Shown here piece by piece: positions 1 through 7,635 of a stretch of 32,533 nt of DNA. Made by a program: the position numbers and the translations under genes. The DNA lies in assembly GCF_013870535.1 (NCBI RefSeq), contig NZ_JACBXC010000009.1:1-32533 (forward strand), written 5' to 3'. A model generated the notes under the pieces. It did no database searches. It worked only from the letters and a program-made list of their open reading frames with translations, and was not told the DNA's origin. Position 1 is the stretch's first letter, and every line of letters begins with the position of its first letter. The DNA is from Streptomyces phytophilus. GTDB lineage: Bacteria; Actinomycetota; Actinomycetes; Streptomycetales; Streptomycetaceae.

Positions 1-189
1 TACGCGGGATTGCCGGGCCACGTCGACGATGCCGGGGAAGACCTCCATGACCTGGGCGGCCATCTCCCGGTCGGCGGCGTAGTGATCCTTGCCTCCCACC
101 CAGAAGTCCCACACACGGGCCTGGTGCGGGCGGGTCGGATCGATCGGCATGTCCAGCCGTTCGGCTGCTCTGGCTGAGTCCTCGGTCAT
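1..189 (-). CDS. DUF574 family SAM-dependent methyltransferase, N-terminal part only
   Basis: Reads leftward from an ATG at 189 and leaves the window after 63 codons. The visible part holds the family hallmark: a Pro-His-Gln-Ala-Arg-Val run, then DFWVGGKDHYAADRE, then a VFPGI segment. This matches the start of the actinomycete DUF574 / Methyltransf_19 proteins, which have a Rossmann SAM-binding core further on (not visible here). The substrate of this family is not known to me. A GAGGACC ribosome-binding site lies just upstream of the ATG. Two relatives sit at the other end of the window (a relic near 28.6 kb and an intact gene at 29.2 kb). Confidence in the family is high; function is unassigned. 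Confidence 0.85.
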   Translation of the reverse strand, partial: MTEDSARAAERLDMPIDPTRPHQARVWDFWVGGKDHYAADREMAAQVMEVFPGIVDVARQSRV

Positions 190-350
190 AGCTGGTCCTC
201 GAATGCGCGGTGGATGTCGACGGCGAACGTACATCAGCCCGACGCAGGTGCCCAACGCGCGGCGCGGGAGGTTTCCGTGCGATGGGCTGCTTTATGCTCC
301 CCGGCCAACCTAGGGTTGGCGGAGGTCACCAGATTGGGGAATGGGAGATC

Positions 351-680
351 ATGGCCGAGATCAAGGGGCTGCTAGCGACGGACGTGGCGAAGACCATTAT
401 CGAGGTCATGCAGTGGGAGAAGACTGCCACTTCGCGGTGGTTCGGCCCGAGACAGGAGCGCATCGAGATTCCCGGTGACCAGCGGTGGATCGGTGTCACC
501 AGCAGTCTGCTCTCCAAGTGGGTGAGCTTGCACGCCGGCCGGATTGACGGAGAAGAGTTCCTGTCGCCCGAGGTGCACTCGAAGCGCGTGGACGGCACCG
601 ACCAGGCGGCACTGGCCCTCGCTACACGGCAGGTGTGGGAGGAGTTGGACAGGCAGGACGCCGCGAAGAAGCGCCCCTGA
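351..680 (+). CDS. small soluble protein of unknown function (109 aa)
   Basis: I do not recognise this gene. The ATG at 351 is preceded by GGGAG four bases upstream; an in-frame extension to 210 has no ribosome-binding site and a composition unlike the rest, so I reject it. The protein is mixed alpha/beta in appearance, with a tryptophan-rich middle (EVMQWEKTATSRWFG, then GDQRWIGVTSS) and a charged C-terminal helix (VWEELDRQDAAKKRP). No signal peptide or membrane segment is visible. It converges on the next gene, with only six bases between the stop codons. Codon use is typical of the host. Confidence 0.6.
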   Translation: MAEIKGLLATDVAKTIIEVMQWEKTATSRWFGPRQERIEIPGDQRWIGVTSSLLSKWVSLHAGRIDGEEFLSPEVHSKRVDGTDQAALALATRQVWEELDRQDAAKKRP

Positions 681-686
681 CAGTGA

Positions 687-1196
687 TCAGTCGGCGAGGA
701 GCATCGAGCCGAGGAAACGACTCAGGCGGCTGATCACGTTTATCGTGGCGATGGTCTGGCTCCACAGGCTGTTCGGGACGTGGGACAGGTCCCACGCCTC
801 CCACTCGGCCCCGGGATCGTCGGCGGCCCATTGCGCTTCGAGGCGTTCGGTATCGGGGCGAAGCTGGTCGCACAGGTCGGCGACAGCGGCGAGGAGCATC
901 GGCAGCGGGCCCGTCTGCGGGAGTGGTGCAGCGGCGGCGCGCAGCGCGCTGGCCACCTGCACGGCATGGGCGGCCTGCTGGAGCCAGGCCGGCCGGGCGA
1001 GTGGATCACCCACGTCGCGGGTGGGGACGGCTGGGTAGTCGAAGGCAGGCAGCTCGGGGCCGGTCAAGCCGGTCGCGCGGGCCGCGGCCCGCTCCGCGTC
1101 TGTGACGCTCCATTCGCCGTCCTGGTACAGGGCCTTGGCATCGCGCAGGCAGCGGACGACCAGGTCGTGCGCGTCCTCCCACGCTGCACCGTGCAT
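687..1196 (-). CDS. hypothetical helical protein (169 aa)
   Basis: I do not recognise this gene. The start chosen is an ATG at 1196; the open frame continues much further upstream but that part is proline and arginine rich and overlaps the leader of the restriction gene on the other strand, so it is probably not translated. The protein begins MHGAAWEDAHDLVVRC and is rich in Ala, Leu, Asp and Glu, suggesting helices throughout; residues 70-115 (LQQAAHAVQVASALR onward) look like a helical hairpin. No membrane segment or catalytic motif is visible. It ends six bases from the stop of the convergent 109-aa gene. Third positions are strongly G/C, which supports coding. Confidence 0.6.
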   Translation of the reverse strand: MHGAAWEDAHDLVVRCLRDAKALYQDGEWSVTDAERAAARATGLTGPELPAFDYPAVPTRDVGDPLARPAWLQQAAHAVQVASALRAAAAPLPQTGPLPMLLAAVADLCDQLRPDTERLEAQWAADDPGAEWEAWDLSHVPNSLWSQTIATINVISRLSRFLGSMLLAD

Positions 1197-1609
1197 CAAA
1201 CCCGCCTGCCCCGACCGGTGCCGGGGGCCGTTCGGCGTTCCGTTTGCGTGCTGCTGTCCGGGAGGATCACACCGGAACCCTAGCGATCCACCTCGTGGGA
1301 CGGCCGTACCGTTGACCAAGCCCGTGGGAGCGTCGACCGCGGGCGGCTCCGGCCACCCCGCCGGGTATCCACACTGACGGATCCTCCCCTCTCCGTTCCT
1401 CCCCGAGTGTCCTTTGTCATCCAACCGAGGCGTTTGACGGCGAATCCAGCCGCGAGCCAAAGCGGGGATAACTGCCCTCACTTGAATCGTTCGTCTTAGC
1501 TGGCCGACGATCGGCGATAAGGTCAAGGCAGGATGGCTCAGCGCCATGCATGCTTTGTCGGGACTCGCAGCCGAGGTCCGCAGACGAGTCTGAGGGGGGA
1601 TGAGAGTCA
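1197..1609. other. intergenic, divergent leader region
   Basis: About 410 bases between divergently read genes, so it should hold promoters for both. I see no convincing -35/-10 pair, repeat or RNA gene. A run of G residues (1593-1599) supplies the ribosome-binding site for the GTG at 1610. Open frames in either direction have poor codon bias. Confidence 0.4.
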
Positions 1610-2542
1610 GTGGCGGGGATGCAGCCTTGGAAGCGGTATCAATACGACGCTGCCCAGTTGCTGAGTGAACTGGGATTTGCCGTCCAGGTCGAGGACCAGA
1701 TCGCCTCTTCCCGGGGAGTAACCCACGAGGTCGATGTGTCTGCCCGCCGCACTGTTGCTGGGGTGGAGGTTCTCTGGGTGGTGGAGTGCAAGCTCTGGCG
1801 TAGTCGGGTAGACAAGGAGAAAGTCGCCGCTCTCTCCGCCATCTGCGAAGACCTGGGTGCTGATCGCGGCCTATTGATGTCAGAGGCCGGTTTCCAGTCC
1901 GGTGCTCTCCAGATGGCATCTGGCCGGAATATCACCCTAACCAGCCTGGAAGATCTGCGCTCTACCGCCGCTCTTGACCTGCAGCTTGCCCGACAGCACC
2001 AAGCCGACCATCGGCTGCGGGCAGTAGAGATGGAATTGAGAGAGATGCGGGACACAACAATCGGTGAAAGCTTTGGCGAACTCCTAAAGGTCATCTACCT
2101 CTTGGGGCTGTCACAGGATGAGCACGCACAACGCGCCGAGGAGGCAGAGGCACGTCCTACCGTTCAAGATGTTCTAGCGGTGAAGGATCGCGTTAACCAG
2201 CAGCATCCAGACCTCGGACAGAAAGAAGATGCCGACAGGCGACGCGCAATAAGAACATTCGAGCGCGTGGAGCGGATGCTCCAGACGAGCGTTCCAAGCA
2301 AAGCCGACCAGGAAGAAGTTGGAGTTTTGGCCAAGGTGGCCGTTAAGTGCCGGACGAGCCTTGACGAAGGCGCTCTTGGGAAATGGCCCGTTCTGGCCGA
2401 AGACCAAGAGGGTACACTCCGAACCACCTGGTGTATGCGGCAGTTGCTCGATGTGCTTGAAATGTCAATTGTCGATTTGAGCCGAAGGGTCGATATCCAA
2501 CGTCAGCAAGTAGAAAGAGAGCGGACAGATGCGGCGTCATAA
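1610..2542 (+). CDS. Mrr-like restriction endonuclease (310 aa)
   Basis: The N-terminal 120 residues match the Mrr_cat / PD-(D/E)XK nuclease fold: an opening helix (AAQLLSELGF), then THEVDV with Asp42, then VVECK with Glu59 and Lys61 as the E-x-K pair, followed by GADRGLLMSEAGFQSGA, the conserved stretch after the core. Such enzymes cut DNA, often methylated DNA, in the cytoplasm. The C-terminal 190 residues are charged and helical and I recognise no DNA-recognition domain there; this half may hold the specificity or oligomerisation element. The start is a GTG with a G-rich Shine-Dalgarno; an internal ATG at codon 4 is an alternative. No methylase is adjacent, which fits a stand-alone type IV-like enzyme. 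Codon use is visibly richer in A/T than the flanks, suggesting later acquisition. Confidence 0.8.
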   Translation: MAGMQPWKRYQYDAAQLLSELGFAVQVEDQIASSRGVTHEVDVSARRTVAGVEVLWVVECKLWRSRVDKEKVAALSAICEDLGADRGLLMSEAGFQSGALQMASGRNITLTSLEDLRSTAALDLQLARQHQADHRLRAVEMELREMRDTTIGESFGELLKVIYLLGLSQDEHAQRAEEAEARPTVQDVLAVKDRVNQQHPDLGQKEDADRRRAIRTFERVERMLQTSVPSKADQEEVGVLAKVAVKCRTSLDEGALGKWPVLAEDQEGTLRTTWCMRQLLDVLEMSIVDLSRRVDIQRQQVERERTDAAS

Positions 2543-2898
2543 GATCTCTTGCCAATCAAGCTAGTCGCTGCAGGTCAACGGACGGGGCGCGGCTGGCTTC
2601 ACTGTCAGGGGACACCGAGCGCAGTAATGCGCGGTTCTGCCCCATTGGATTTGTTCACGAGTTGTGAAGCCAGTTCGTCATGATGTCCTTTCTCACTCAA
2701 TCGAGTCGATTTCCGGCGAACCGGGTCGTTGGACCTGCGGGCGATCGAGGAGAGCCGAGTACACACCGGCTGATTGCCTGCATCCGGCAGGGATGCACCG
2801 CGCTGACCTGCCAGCACCCCCCATGACGAGGCAGGTTCCCGACAGCGGAGGATAAGCCGACAGGCCGGGGCGCCGGCCCGCGAAGGGTGGAGTGCGAG
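2543..2898. other. intergenic, no gene seen
   Basis: About 350 bases between two plus-strand genes. No open frame with convincing codon bias, no tRNA-like fold and no strong hairpin. GGAG at 2889-2892 is the ribosome-binding site for the next gene. Confidence 0.4.
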
Positions 2899-3639
2899 AT
2901 GACCGGTCGGCGAGAAGTGACGGCCTTCCGGGCCGGAGCGAGGCGCGTCCTGGGGCTGCTGATGATCGCGGTGTCCGGGGCCCTGGCGGCGGGCTGCGTC
3001 CTCGCGTTCACCGACTGGCTGCCCGCCAACGTCGCGCGATACGAGGAGTACCGCGCAGCCGAACGCTGCCCGGCCAACGCGACGCCAGATGCGTGGCGGG
3101 AGGACTGCCTGCGGGAAATCGACCTCAACATCGTGGACACGGTGGTCCGCGGAGGCAAGGGCAGCGAGTACCGGGCGACCGTGGACAGCAAGCGGTTCCA
3201 CGGCAAGCTGGACTTCGGCGACCCCGGACCGCTCCTGGACACGCTCCAGGAGGGCGACAAAGCCGTCGGCACCGTCTGGCGCGGCGACATCGTCGCACTC
3301 ACCAAGGGCAGGATCCGGCAGAAGACCTCCGACGAGCCGCGCGACGAGCCCCAGATGATCGCCGCCGGAGGCGCGGGCCTTGGCCTGCTCGCGGTGCCCG
3401 GTCTCGTCCTGGGCGCGGCACGCCTCGTCGCGCCGCGCCGCCCCGGCCCCTTCACCTGGAGCAGGTCCGGCAAGAGGCTGTTCTTTACCAACCTGGCAGC
3501 CACCTTCGGCGTGGGGCTACCCGCAGTGTGGCTCGGCGTTCCCTGGCAGCTCGTGCCGCCGGCGATCGTGGCGGTCGTGCTGGGTGTGAGCTTCTTTCTC
3601 CGGGGCATCCGGAGATCGGCCGAGGCAGGCGCGAAATGA
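2899..3639 (+). CDS. four-helix membrane protein of unknown function (246 aa)
   Basis: I do not recognise the family. The ATG at 2899 has GGAG six bases upstream; a GTG at 2887 is possible but its spacing is poor. Predicted topology: a membrane helix at about residues 18-38 (LGLLMIAVSGALAAGCVLAF), a 115-residue outside loop, then three helices at about 154-178, 195-216 and 219-237. The loop contains two cysteines spaced about 14 residues apart (ERCPANATP ... REDCLRE) that could form a disulphide, and a YRATVDSKRFHGKLDF segment suggestive of a beta domain. The C-terminus is short and basic. This layout resembles other actinomycete membrane proteins with one external domain; no transport or enzyme motif is visible. 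Likely monocistronic. Confidence 0.7.
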   Translation: MTGRREVTAFRAGARRVLGLLMIAVSGALAAGCVLAFTDWLPANVARYEEYRAAERCPANATPDAWREDCLREIDLNIVDTVVRGGKGSEYRATVDSKRFHGKLDFGDPGPLLDTLQEGDKAVGTVWRGDIVALTKGRIRQKTSDEPRDEPQMIAAGGAGLGLLAVPGLVLGAARLVAPRRPGPFTWSRSGKRLFFTNLAATFGVGLPAVWLGVPWQLVPPAIVAVVLGVSFFLRGIRRSAEAGAK

Positions 3640-3772
3640 ACGACCGGTGGACTACGGCCGACACACCCTCCCCCACCCCATGCCCACGCCTCACCTGGCT
3701 GCCCAACCCTCCGGCACTCATGCCAGGGGGCGTGGGACTGGCCCGGCACCCGGGCGCTTCATGCACGACGAC

Positions 3773-3843
3773 CGACCAGATCACCCGAAACCACAAGCGA
3801 ATCGGACCAGACCGCCTAAGACGTGGACCAGATCCTCGGAGAC
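3773..3843 (-). repeat. three copies of a 19-bp dispersed repeat (patch A)
   Basis: Three 19-base units in the same orientation at 3773-3791, 3804-3822 and 3825-3843. The window-wide consensus is GGACCAGATCNCCNGAGAC; the copies here read CGACCAGATCACCCGAAAC, GGACCAGACCGCCTAAGAC and GGACCAGATCCTCGGAGAC. Four more copies lie at 21.98-22.14 kb. They look like transposon subterminal repeats or protein-binding sites; which is unknown. Confidence 0.7.
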
Positions 3844-3882
3844 GGAACACGGCACTCAGCCATTCTCCCTGACCCCTGAGAT

Positions 3883-3970
3883 CTGTCTCAACGAATCAAG
3901 TCCTCGCGTCTCACCCAATCCAGTCCACGCAGGTCACCGCAAGGGTGGAGGACTAACTTCGTTGAGACAG
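3883..3970. repeat. 88-bp palindromic, MITE-like unit
   Basis: Arms of 23 bases at 3883-3905 and 3948-3970 are inverted copies with only the three central bases differing: CTGTCTCAACGAA, then TCA or GTT, then AGTCCTC. The spacer is 42 bases. The outer sequence of the right arm, read on the minus strand (TCCTGTCTCAACGAAG), recurs as TCCTGTCTCGCCGAAG at about 22178-22193, tying this unit to repeat patch B. It could be a non-autonomous transposable unit or a long hairpin in RNA. Confidence 0.6.
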
Positions 3971-4012
3971 GACACATGACTTCGGGAGGCACGTGGTGAC
4001 CGGTTCGGTGGT

Positions 4013-4769
4013 TGTTCACGAGAACGGGCAGCACCGAGAGTCGAGGCGCGGCACGCTGCGGGGGTGACCACTACATCGGACCGCTTGGACCTACCCGCAC
4101 GTCGTCGCCGCCACGCGCGACTGATCGCCGCCCTGACCACGTTGGTCGGAGCCTGCGCCGAGGCGGCTGGCGCCGTGTACCGCCCCATCGCCGCCGCCTC
4201 GCCCGGTCAGGAAGCTGTCGAGGTGAATGTCGTGCCGTGTATCCAGGTCAGTCTCACCGCTGCCGATCTGCTGGACCGGGCCCGCGCCGAGGACGACGCC
4301 CGGTGGCCGGCCGTGGCGGCGTCGGAGCGGGCGCAGGCCCAGCGGACATACGCGGCACGATGCGCCGTCGCGCAGGCCCGGGAGTTCGTCGAGCAGCCCG
4401 ACCCTCCCGGCCGTGTGCCGCTGCCGACGGTGGAGCAGGCCGCGGCGATGGATCTGGTGAGTGCTGCCACCGAGGTCGCCGCCTGCTGGCGGAGCGATCC
4501 AGAGGAGGCAGCCGCCTTGGTGCGCGAGCTGGCGGCCGGTGGCGAGCTCGCCGTGGACGAGATCCTCGACGAGGCGGCCGGCGCCGCGGCGATGACCGGT
4601 CTGCTGGCACTACAGGAGGCACGCACCTCCACGGACCCGAGTACGACGGCCGAGCTCTGCCTGGCCGCTGTTTCCCACATCACGCTCGCGGTCGCCCTGG
4701 CCTCAGCCGACTTGGACTGATCGAGAGATTGAGATCGGCGCTCCCCAGTGCTGTCCATTCTCGTGAACA
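4013..4769. repeat. 24-bp inverted repeat bracketing the 218-aa gene
   Basis: The left arm at 4013-4036 begins TGTTCACGAGAACGG; the right arm at 4746-4769, read on the minus strand, begins TGTTCACGAGAATGG. The 24 bases match at 21 positions and the three differences are all transitions. The arms enclose one gene of 218 codons and almost nothing else, like a gene cassette or non-autonomous transposon. I find no clear target duplication outside the arms, and no transposase inside. Confidence 0.6.
4064..4720 (+). CDS. alanine-rich helical protein of unknown function (218 aa)
   Basis: I do not recognise this gene. It starts at a GTG (4064) because no earlier in-frame start exists, though the upstream ribosome-binding site is weak. 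The protein is almost entirely helical, rich in Ala, Glu, Arg and Asp, with a basic N-terminus (DLPARRRRHARL) and no membrane segment. Repeated acidic helices such as PEEAAALVRELAAG and VDEILDEAAGAAAM suggest a helical bundle. G/C bias at third positions is strong, so it is probably a real gene. It lies between the two arms of a 24-bp inverted repeat, and the downstream IS element is inserted about 60 bases beyond the right arm. It may be cargo of a small mobile cassette. Confidence 0.6.
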   Translation: MTTTSDRLDLPARRRRHARLIAALTTLVGACAEAAGAVYRPIAAASPGQEAVEVNVVPCIQVSLTAADLLDRARAEDDARWPAVAASERAQAQRTYAARCAVAQAREFVEQPDPPGRVPLPTVEQAAAMDLVSAATEVAACWRSDPEEAAALVRELAAGGELAVDEILDEAAGAAAMTGLLALQEARTSTDPSTTAELCLAAVSHITLAVALASADLD

Positions 4770-4822
4770 TTCAGCTCGGCCATCCAGTCCTACTGACTCC
4801 GAACTGACGACGAACTGCTGCT

Positions 4823-4830
4823 GGTTCTCG
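4823..4830. repeat. target-site duplication, left copy
   Basis: GGTTCTCG immediately outside the left inverted repeat; identical to 7250-7257. Confidence 0.9.
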
Positions 4831-4869
4831 GGCTCTGGTCCACTTCATGTGATCGCGTACGCAGAGTGA
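4831..4869 (+). repeat. IS left terminal inverted repeat
   Basis: Pairs with 7211-7249 at 32 of 39 positions; the first 25 bases match at 21 positions. Conserved blocks are GGCTCTGG, CACTTC, TGTG and TACGCAG. Confidence 0.88.
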
Positions 4870-4950
4870 CTGTTGATCATCGTGCGATGACGGTTGAGGT
4901 CGCCCGAAAATCGCCCGGCTGCAACGCGGTGTGGTCGACAGTCCTTCGCC

Positions 4951-6546
4951 GTGAACGAAGTACTGCCGCAACTGGATGAGCTGCTGTTCTCCTCGCTCGA
5001 CGATGTGTCCGTAGTATCGGTCGAGGTGGCTGATTCGGCGGTCCGAGTCAGGGCCCGTACCACCGCAAGGCAGGCGGCCTGCCCAGGATGTGGATGCTGG
5101 TCGAGCCGAATACACGGCTCCTATCTGCGGTTTCCTCATGATCTACCCGCGGCCGGCAAGTCCGTCATGGTGTCACTGCGAGTCCGCCGATTCATCTGCG
5201 CTGAGCAATCCTGCCTGCGCAGGACCTTCGTCGAGCAGGTGCCAGGTCTCACACGCCGGTTCAGCAGGCGGACCGAGCGGCTGCGATCGACGTTGGTATC
5301 CGTCGGCCTCGCGCTCGCGGGCCGGGCCGGCGCCCGGATGACGAAGGTCTTCGACGCGCCAGTCAGCCGCAACACCCTGCTCCGGCTGATCGCCTCGCTG
5401 CCGGATCCTCCCACCGCAACGCCCCGCGTGGTCGGCGTGGACGAATACGCCCAGCGCAAGGGCCGAATCTACGGAACCGTGCTCGTCGACGTCGAAACAC
5501 GTCGCCCGATCGACCTCCTGCCGGACCGGGAGGCGGACACACTCGCGGCCTGGCTCGCCCAGCGGCCCGGCATCGAGATCGTCTGCCGCGACCGCGCTCC
5601 CTTCTTCGCCGACGGCGCCACCCGTGGAGCACCGCAGGCCCTCCAGGTCGCCGACCGCTGGCACATCTGGCACAACCTCAGTGAGGCCGCCGAGAAATGC
5701 GTCTACCGGCACCGTGACTGCCTCCGGCCGGCCCCGCCGACAGACGCCGAGGAACAGGCAGCAGCCGAGCCGCCCGAGCCGCGGCCCTGGCCAACAGGAC
5801 ACCGGTTCGCCGAACGCACCCGTGCCAAGCACGCCACCATCCATGCACTGCTGGCCGCGGGGCACAGCAAGCGATCCGTTGCCCGGCAACTCGGCATGAC
5901 TCTCAACACCATCCTGCGCTACTCCCGCGCCGCCGACCCGGAGGAGATGTTCACCGGCCAGTGGCAAAGTCGCGTGACCAAACTCGACGCCTACAAGCCC
6001 TACCTCGACCAGCGCTGGCAGGAAGGATGCACCAACGCCTGGAAACTGTGGGAGGAGATCAAAGAACAGGGCTACCCCGACGGCTACGGCAACGTCCGCA
6101 ACTACATCAGCCGGACCCTTCGCAGAAAGCCCCAGCCTGTCGGGCCCCGGCCGCCGTCGGCCCGCGCCGTCACCCGCTGGATCCTCACGCACCCCGACGC
6201 CCTGCCCGAGCGCGACCGACTCCAGCTCAAGGCCGTGCTGGCCAACTGCACCGAGCTGGCGACACTTGCCAAGCACGTGCGCTCCTTCGGCCGCATGGTC
6301 ACCGAGTTACAAGGCGACCTGCTGCCGGAATGGATCGAATCGGCCCGAGCCACCTCTGAGCTTCCCAGCCTCAGCCGGTTTGCCCAGCACCTCGAACGCG
6401 ACCTCGACGCCGTCATCGCCGGCCTCTCCCACCACTGGAACTCCGGTGTCGTCGAAGGCCATATCAACCGGATCAAGATGCTCAAGCGGCAGATGTTCGG
6501 CCGCGCAGGCTTCGACCTCCTACGGAAACGAGTCCTGCTGTCTTGA
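4951..6546 (+). CDS. ISL3 family transposase
   Basis: DDE transposase that cuts and rejoins the IS ends. Domain order: N-terminal zinc ribbon with C44-x2-C47 and a second pair FICAEQSC (C83, C88); an HTH region around 100-145; then the DDE_Tnp_ISL3 domain. Catalytic residues visible are Asp164 in VVGVDEYA, Asp214 in CRDRAPFF and Glu502 in GVVEGHINRIK. A second HTH insert (HSKRSVARQLGMTLNTILRY) lies between the second Asp and the Glu. At 531 residues it is full length and the C-terminus KRQMFGRAGFDLLRKRV is that of intact members. I chose the GTG at 4951, which gives the usual family N-terminus; an upstream TTG at 4894 is in frame. It is followed after three bases by the stop of the convergent passenger gene. 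Confidence 0.93.
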   Translation: MNEVLPQLDELLFSSLDDVSVVSVEVADSAVRVRARTTARQAACPGCGCWSSRIHGSYLRFPHDLPAAGKSVMVSLRVRRFICAEQSCLRRTFVEQVPGLTRRFSRRTERLRSTLVSVGLALAGRAGARMTKVFDAPVSRNTLLRLIASLPDPPTATPRVVGVDEYAQRKGRIYGTVLVDVETRRPIDLLPDREADTLAAWLAQRPGIEIVCRDRAPFFADGATRGAPQALQVADRWHIWHNLSEAAEKCVYRHRDCLRPAPPTDAEEQAAAEPPEPRPWPTGHRFAERTRAKHATIHALLAAGHSKRSVARQLGMTLNTILRYSRAADPEEMFTGQWQSRVTKLDAYKPYLDQRWQEGCTNAWKLWEEIKEQGYPDGYGNVRNYISRTLRRKPQPVGPRPPSARAVTRWILTHPDALPERDRLQLKAVLANCTELATLAKHVRSFGRMVTELQGDLLPEWIESARATSELPSLSRFAQHLERDLDAVIAGLSHHWNSGVVEGHINRIKMLKRQMFGRAGFDLLRKRVLLS

Positions 6547-6549
6547 TGT

Positions 6550-7098
6550 TTAGAACTCTTCGAGACCGAGGTTCACCCTTAGACTCTTGCGAAGAAGGGA
6601 GAGATGGCGACTCGCGTCGCGCAACTGGGTTTCAGGGTCAGCGTGGGCTGTCTCGGAATCATGAGTAGGGCGCTCGACACCTTTGAGGAGTTCATATAGC
6701 CCCATGAGAGAGGCGTTCGTGGCGTGCGCCTCGCTCATAACGGAGCCAGGCACGATCATCTGTGCTTCCGCGTAGATCCCCTGGTAGGCGACACGAGCCT
6801 CTTCCAGATCGGAAAGTTGGGTCTCGGAAGGACCCACTTGTTCATTCGCTCGGTGATAGATGAACATTACTGAATGAAACCGGCGCGCAAATTGATTGAG
6901 AGACACATAGCAGGCTCTCCGCGCTTCCTGGACGGATCGTTCTTCCTCCAGCCGCTCAGCCCGTCGATTCTCCCGTTCTGCATGCTCAAGTTCCATCGCC
7001 TTCGATTGTGCGGCGCTTCGCTGGGTGAACAACGCAGAAGCGAGCGTTCCTGCGACGCCTACAGTAGCGATCATAAACGGCCCTAAGTCTCCGTTCAC
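6550..7098 (-). CDS. passenger protein of the IS: N-terminal membrane helix plus coiled coil (182 aa)
   Basis: Function unknown. It lies wholly within the IS between the transposase stop and the right inverted repeat, so it moves with the element. The GTG at 7098 is chosen because GGAGG lies at the right distance; GTG codons at 7104 and 7110 are alternatives. Residues 5-25 (LGPFMIATVGVAGTLASALF) form one membrane helix, followed by a highly charged coiled coil at about 30-60 (AMELEHAERENRRAERLEEE) and a helical C-terminal domain. The fifth codon is TTA, so translation should depend on the bldA tRNA. The gene is more A/T-rich at third positions than the transposase. I see no toxin, methylase or resistance motif. 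Confidence 0.75.
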   Translation of the reverse strand: MNGDLGPFMIATVGVAGTLASALFTQRSAAQSKAMELEHAERENRRAERLEEERSVQEARRACYVSLNQFARRFHSVMFIYHRANEQVGPSETQLSDLEEARVAYQGIYAEAQMIVPGSVMSEAHATNASLMGLYELLKGVERPTHDSETAHADPETQLRDASRHLSLLRKSLRVNLGLEEF

Positions 7099-7210
7099 GC
7101 GCACCTCCACATCTGCTTCCTCTGACCCCCTTGGCTACCACAAGATCGCTGGCGCTTGGTCGCGGGCGGTCGAACCTGCCACCGACTACCCGGAGTTGGC
7201 CATGACGGCG

Positions 7211-7249
7211 TCACGCTGCGTATTCGACCACAAGAAGTGAGCCAGAGCC
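7211..7249 (-). repeat. IS right terminal inverted repeat
   Basis: Inverted counterpart of 4831-4869. Ends GAAGTGAGCCAGAGCC on the plus strand. Confidence 0.88.
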
Positions 7250-7257
7250 GGTTCTCG
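7250..7257. repeat. target-site duplication, right copy
   Basis: GGTTCTCG immediately outside the right inverted repeat; identical to 4823-4830. Confidence 0.9.
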
Positions 7258-7379
7258 CGTACAGAGCCACCTGCTGACTCGCGTGAAAGTGTCTAAGCAG
7301 TTCGCCTAAAGGTGTCCGGGTAAGAACTCCCGCTGACCTGCACTTATGTTGCCGTTGACGTCTACGAAGGATTGGACAC

Positions 7380-7629
7380 TCAGCCGGTGTCGGCCCACGC
7401 TGACCGGATGTCCTGCAGCGACACCAGCTGCGGCTCCGTGTCCTGCTCGCCCGCCGGCGTGGAGATCACCAGTGCGAGGGACGTGAGGTCGCTGCTGTGG
7501 CCGCTGCCCGTCTTGACGTGTGCGGCCAGAGCCTTGCGTAGAGCAGGGATGGCCTCCATCGCCAGGGTGCCTCCGAGGGCAGGAGGTAGCCCAGCTCCAG
7601 GGCGTACCAGGCGTCATCCCGGGCCGGAT
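7380..7629 (-). pseudogene. decayed N-terminal copy of the neighbouring 323-aa gene
   Basis: Translation on the minus strand gives DAWYALELGYLLPSEAP and WRPSLLYA, then after a shift ALAAHVKTGSG, SSDLTSLALVISTPAGEQ and a stop. These align with YALELGYLLPSSAP, WKPSLLYA, KHMKSGGS and SDLATLALVIFTMAGEQ of the intact gene immediately upstream. The break is explained by a 4-base deletion after the CTCTACGC sequence. Similarity ends at about residue 85 of the intact protein. It begins right after the stop of the intact gene, so this is a tandem duplicate that has been truncated and frameshifted. It has lost a good start as well. Confidence 0.8.
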
Positions 7630-7635
7630 CACCGT

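Larger units (their letters stand above)
3640..4063. other. gene-free repeat-rich region
   Basis: About 420 bases after the membrane protein with no credible gene. It carries the three 19-bp repeats, an 88-bp palindromic unit and the left arm of the inverted repeat that brackets the 218-aa gene. Taken together it looks like a graveyard of mobile-element ends. Confidence 0.5.
4831..7249. mobile_element. complete ISL3-family insertion sequence with a passenger gene
   Basis: A 2419-bp element. Left end: GGCTCTGGTCCACTTC at 4831. Right end, read on the minus strand from 7249: GGCTCTGGCTCACTTC. The inverted repeats extend to about 39 bases with 32 matches. Directly outside are identical 8-bp copies of GGTTCTCG at 4823-4830 and 7250-7257, the target duplication expected for ISL3-family transposition. 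Inside are a full-length ISL3 transposase and a convergent gene of 182 codons that is unrelated to transposition. The intact ends, matching duplication and intact transposase indicate a recent and possibly still active insertion. Confidence 0.93.

Noticed and set aside
1690-1708. GGACCAGATCGCCT within the Mrr gene, matching the 19-bp repeat
   Set aside because: The last five bases do not fit and the match is within conserved coding sequence, so it is probably chance.
4012-4869. Plus-strand frame overlapping the 218-aa gene
   Set aside because: Arginine/glycine-rich shadow that runs through the inverted-repeat arms and into the IS end.
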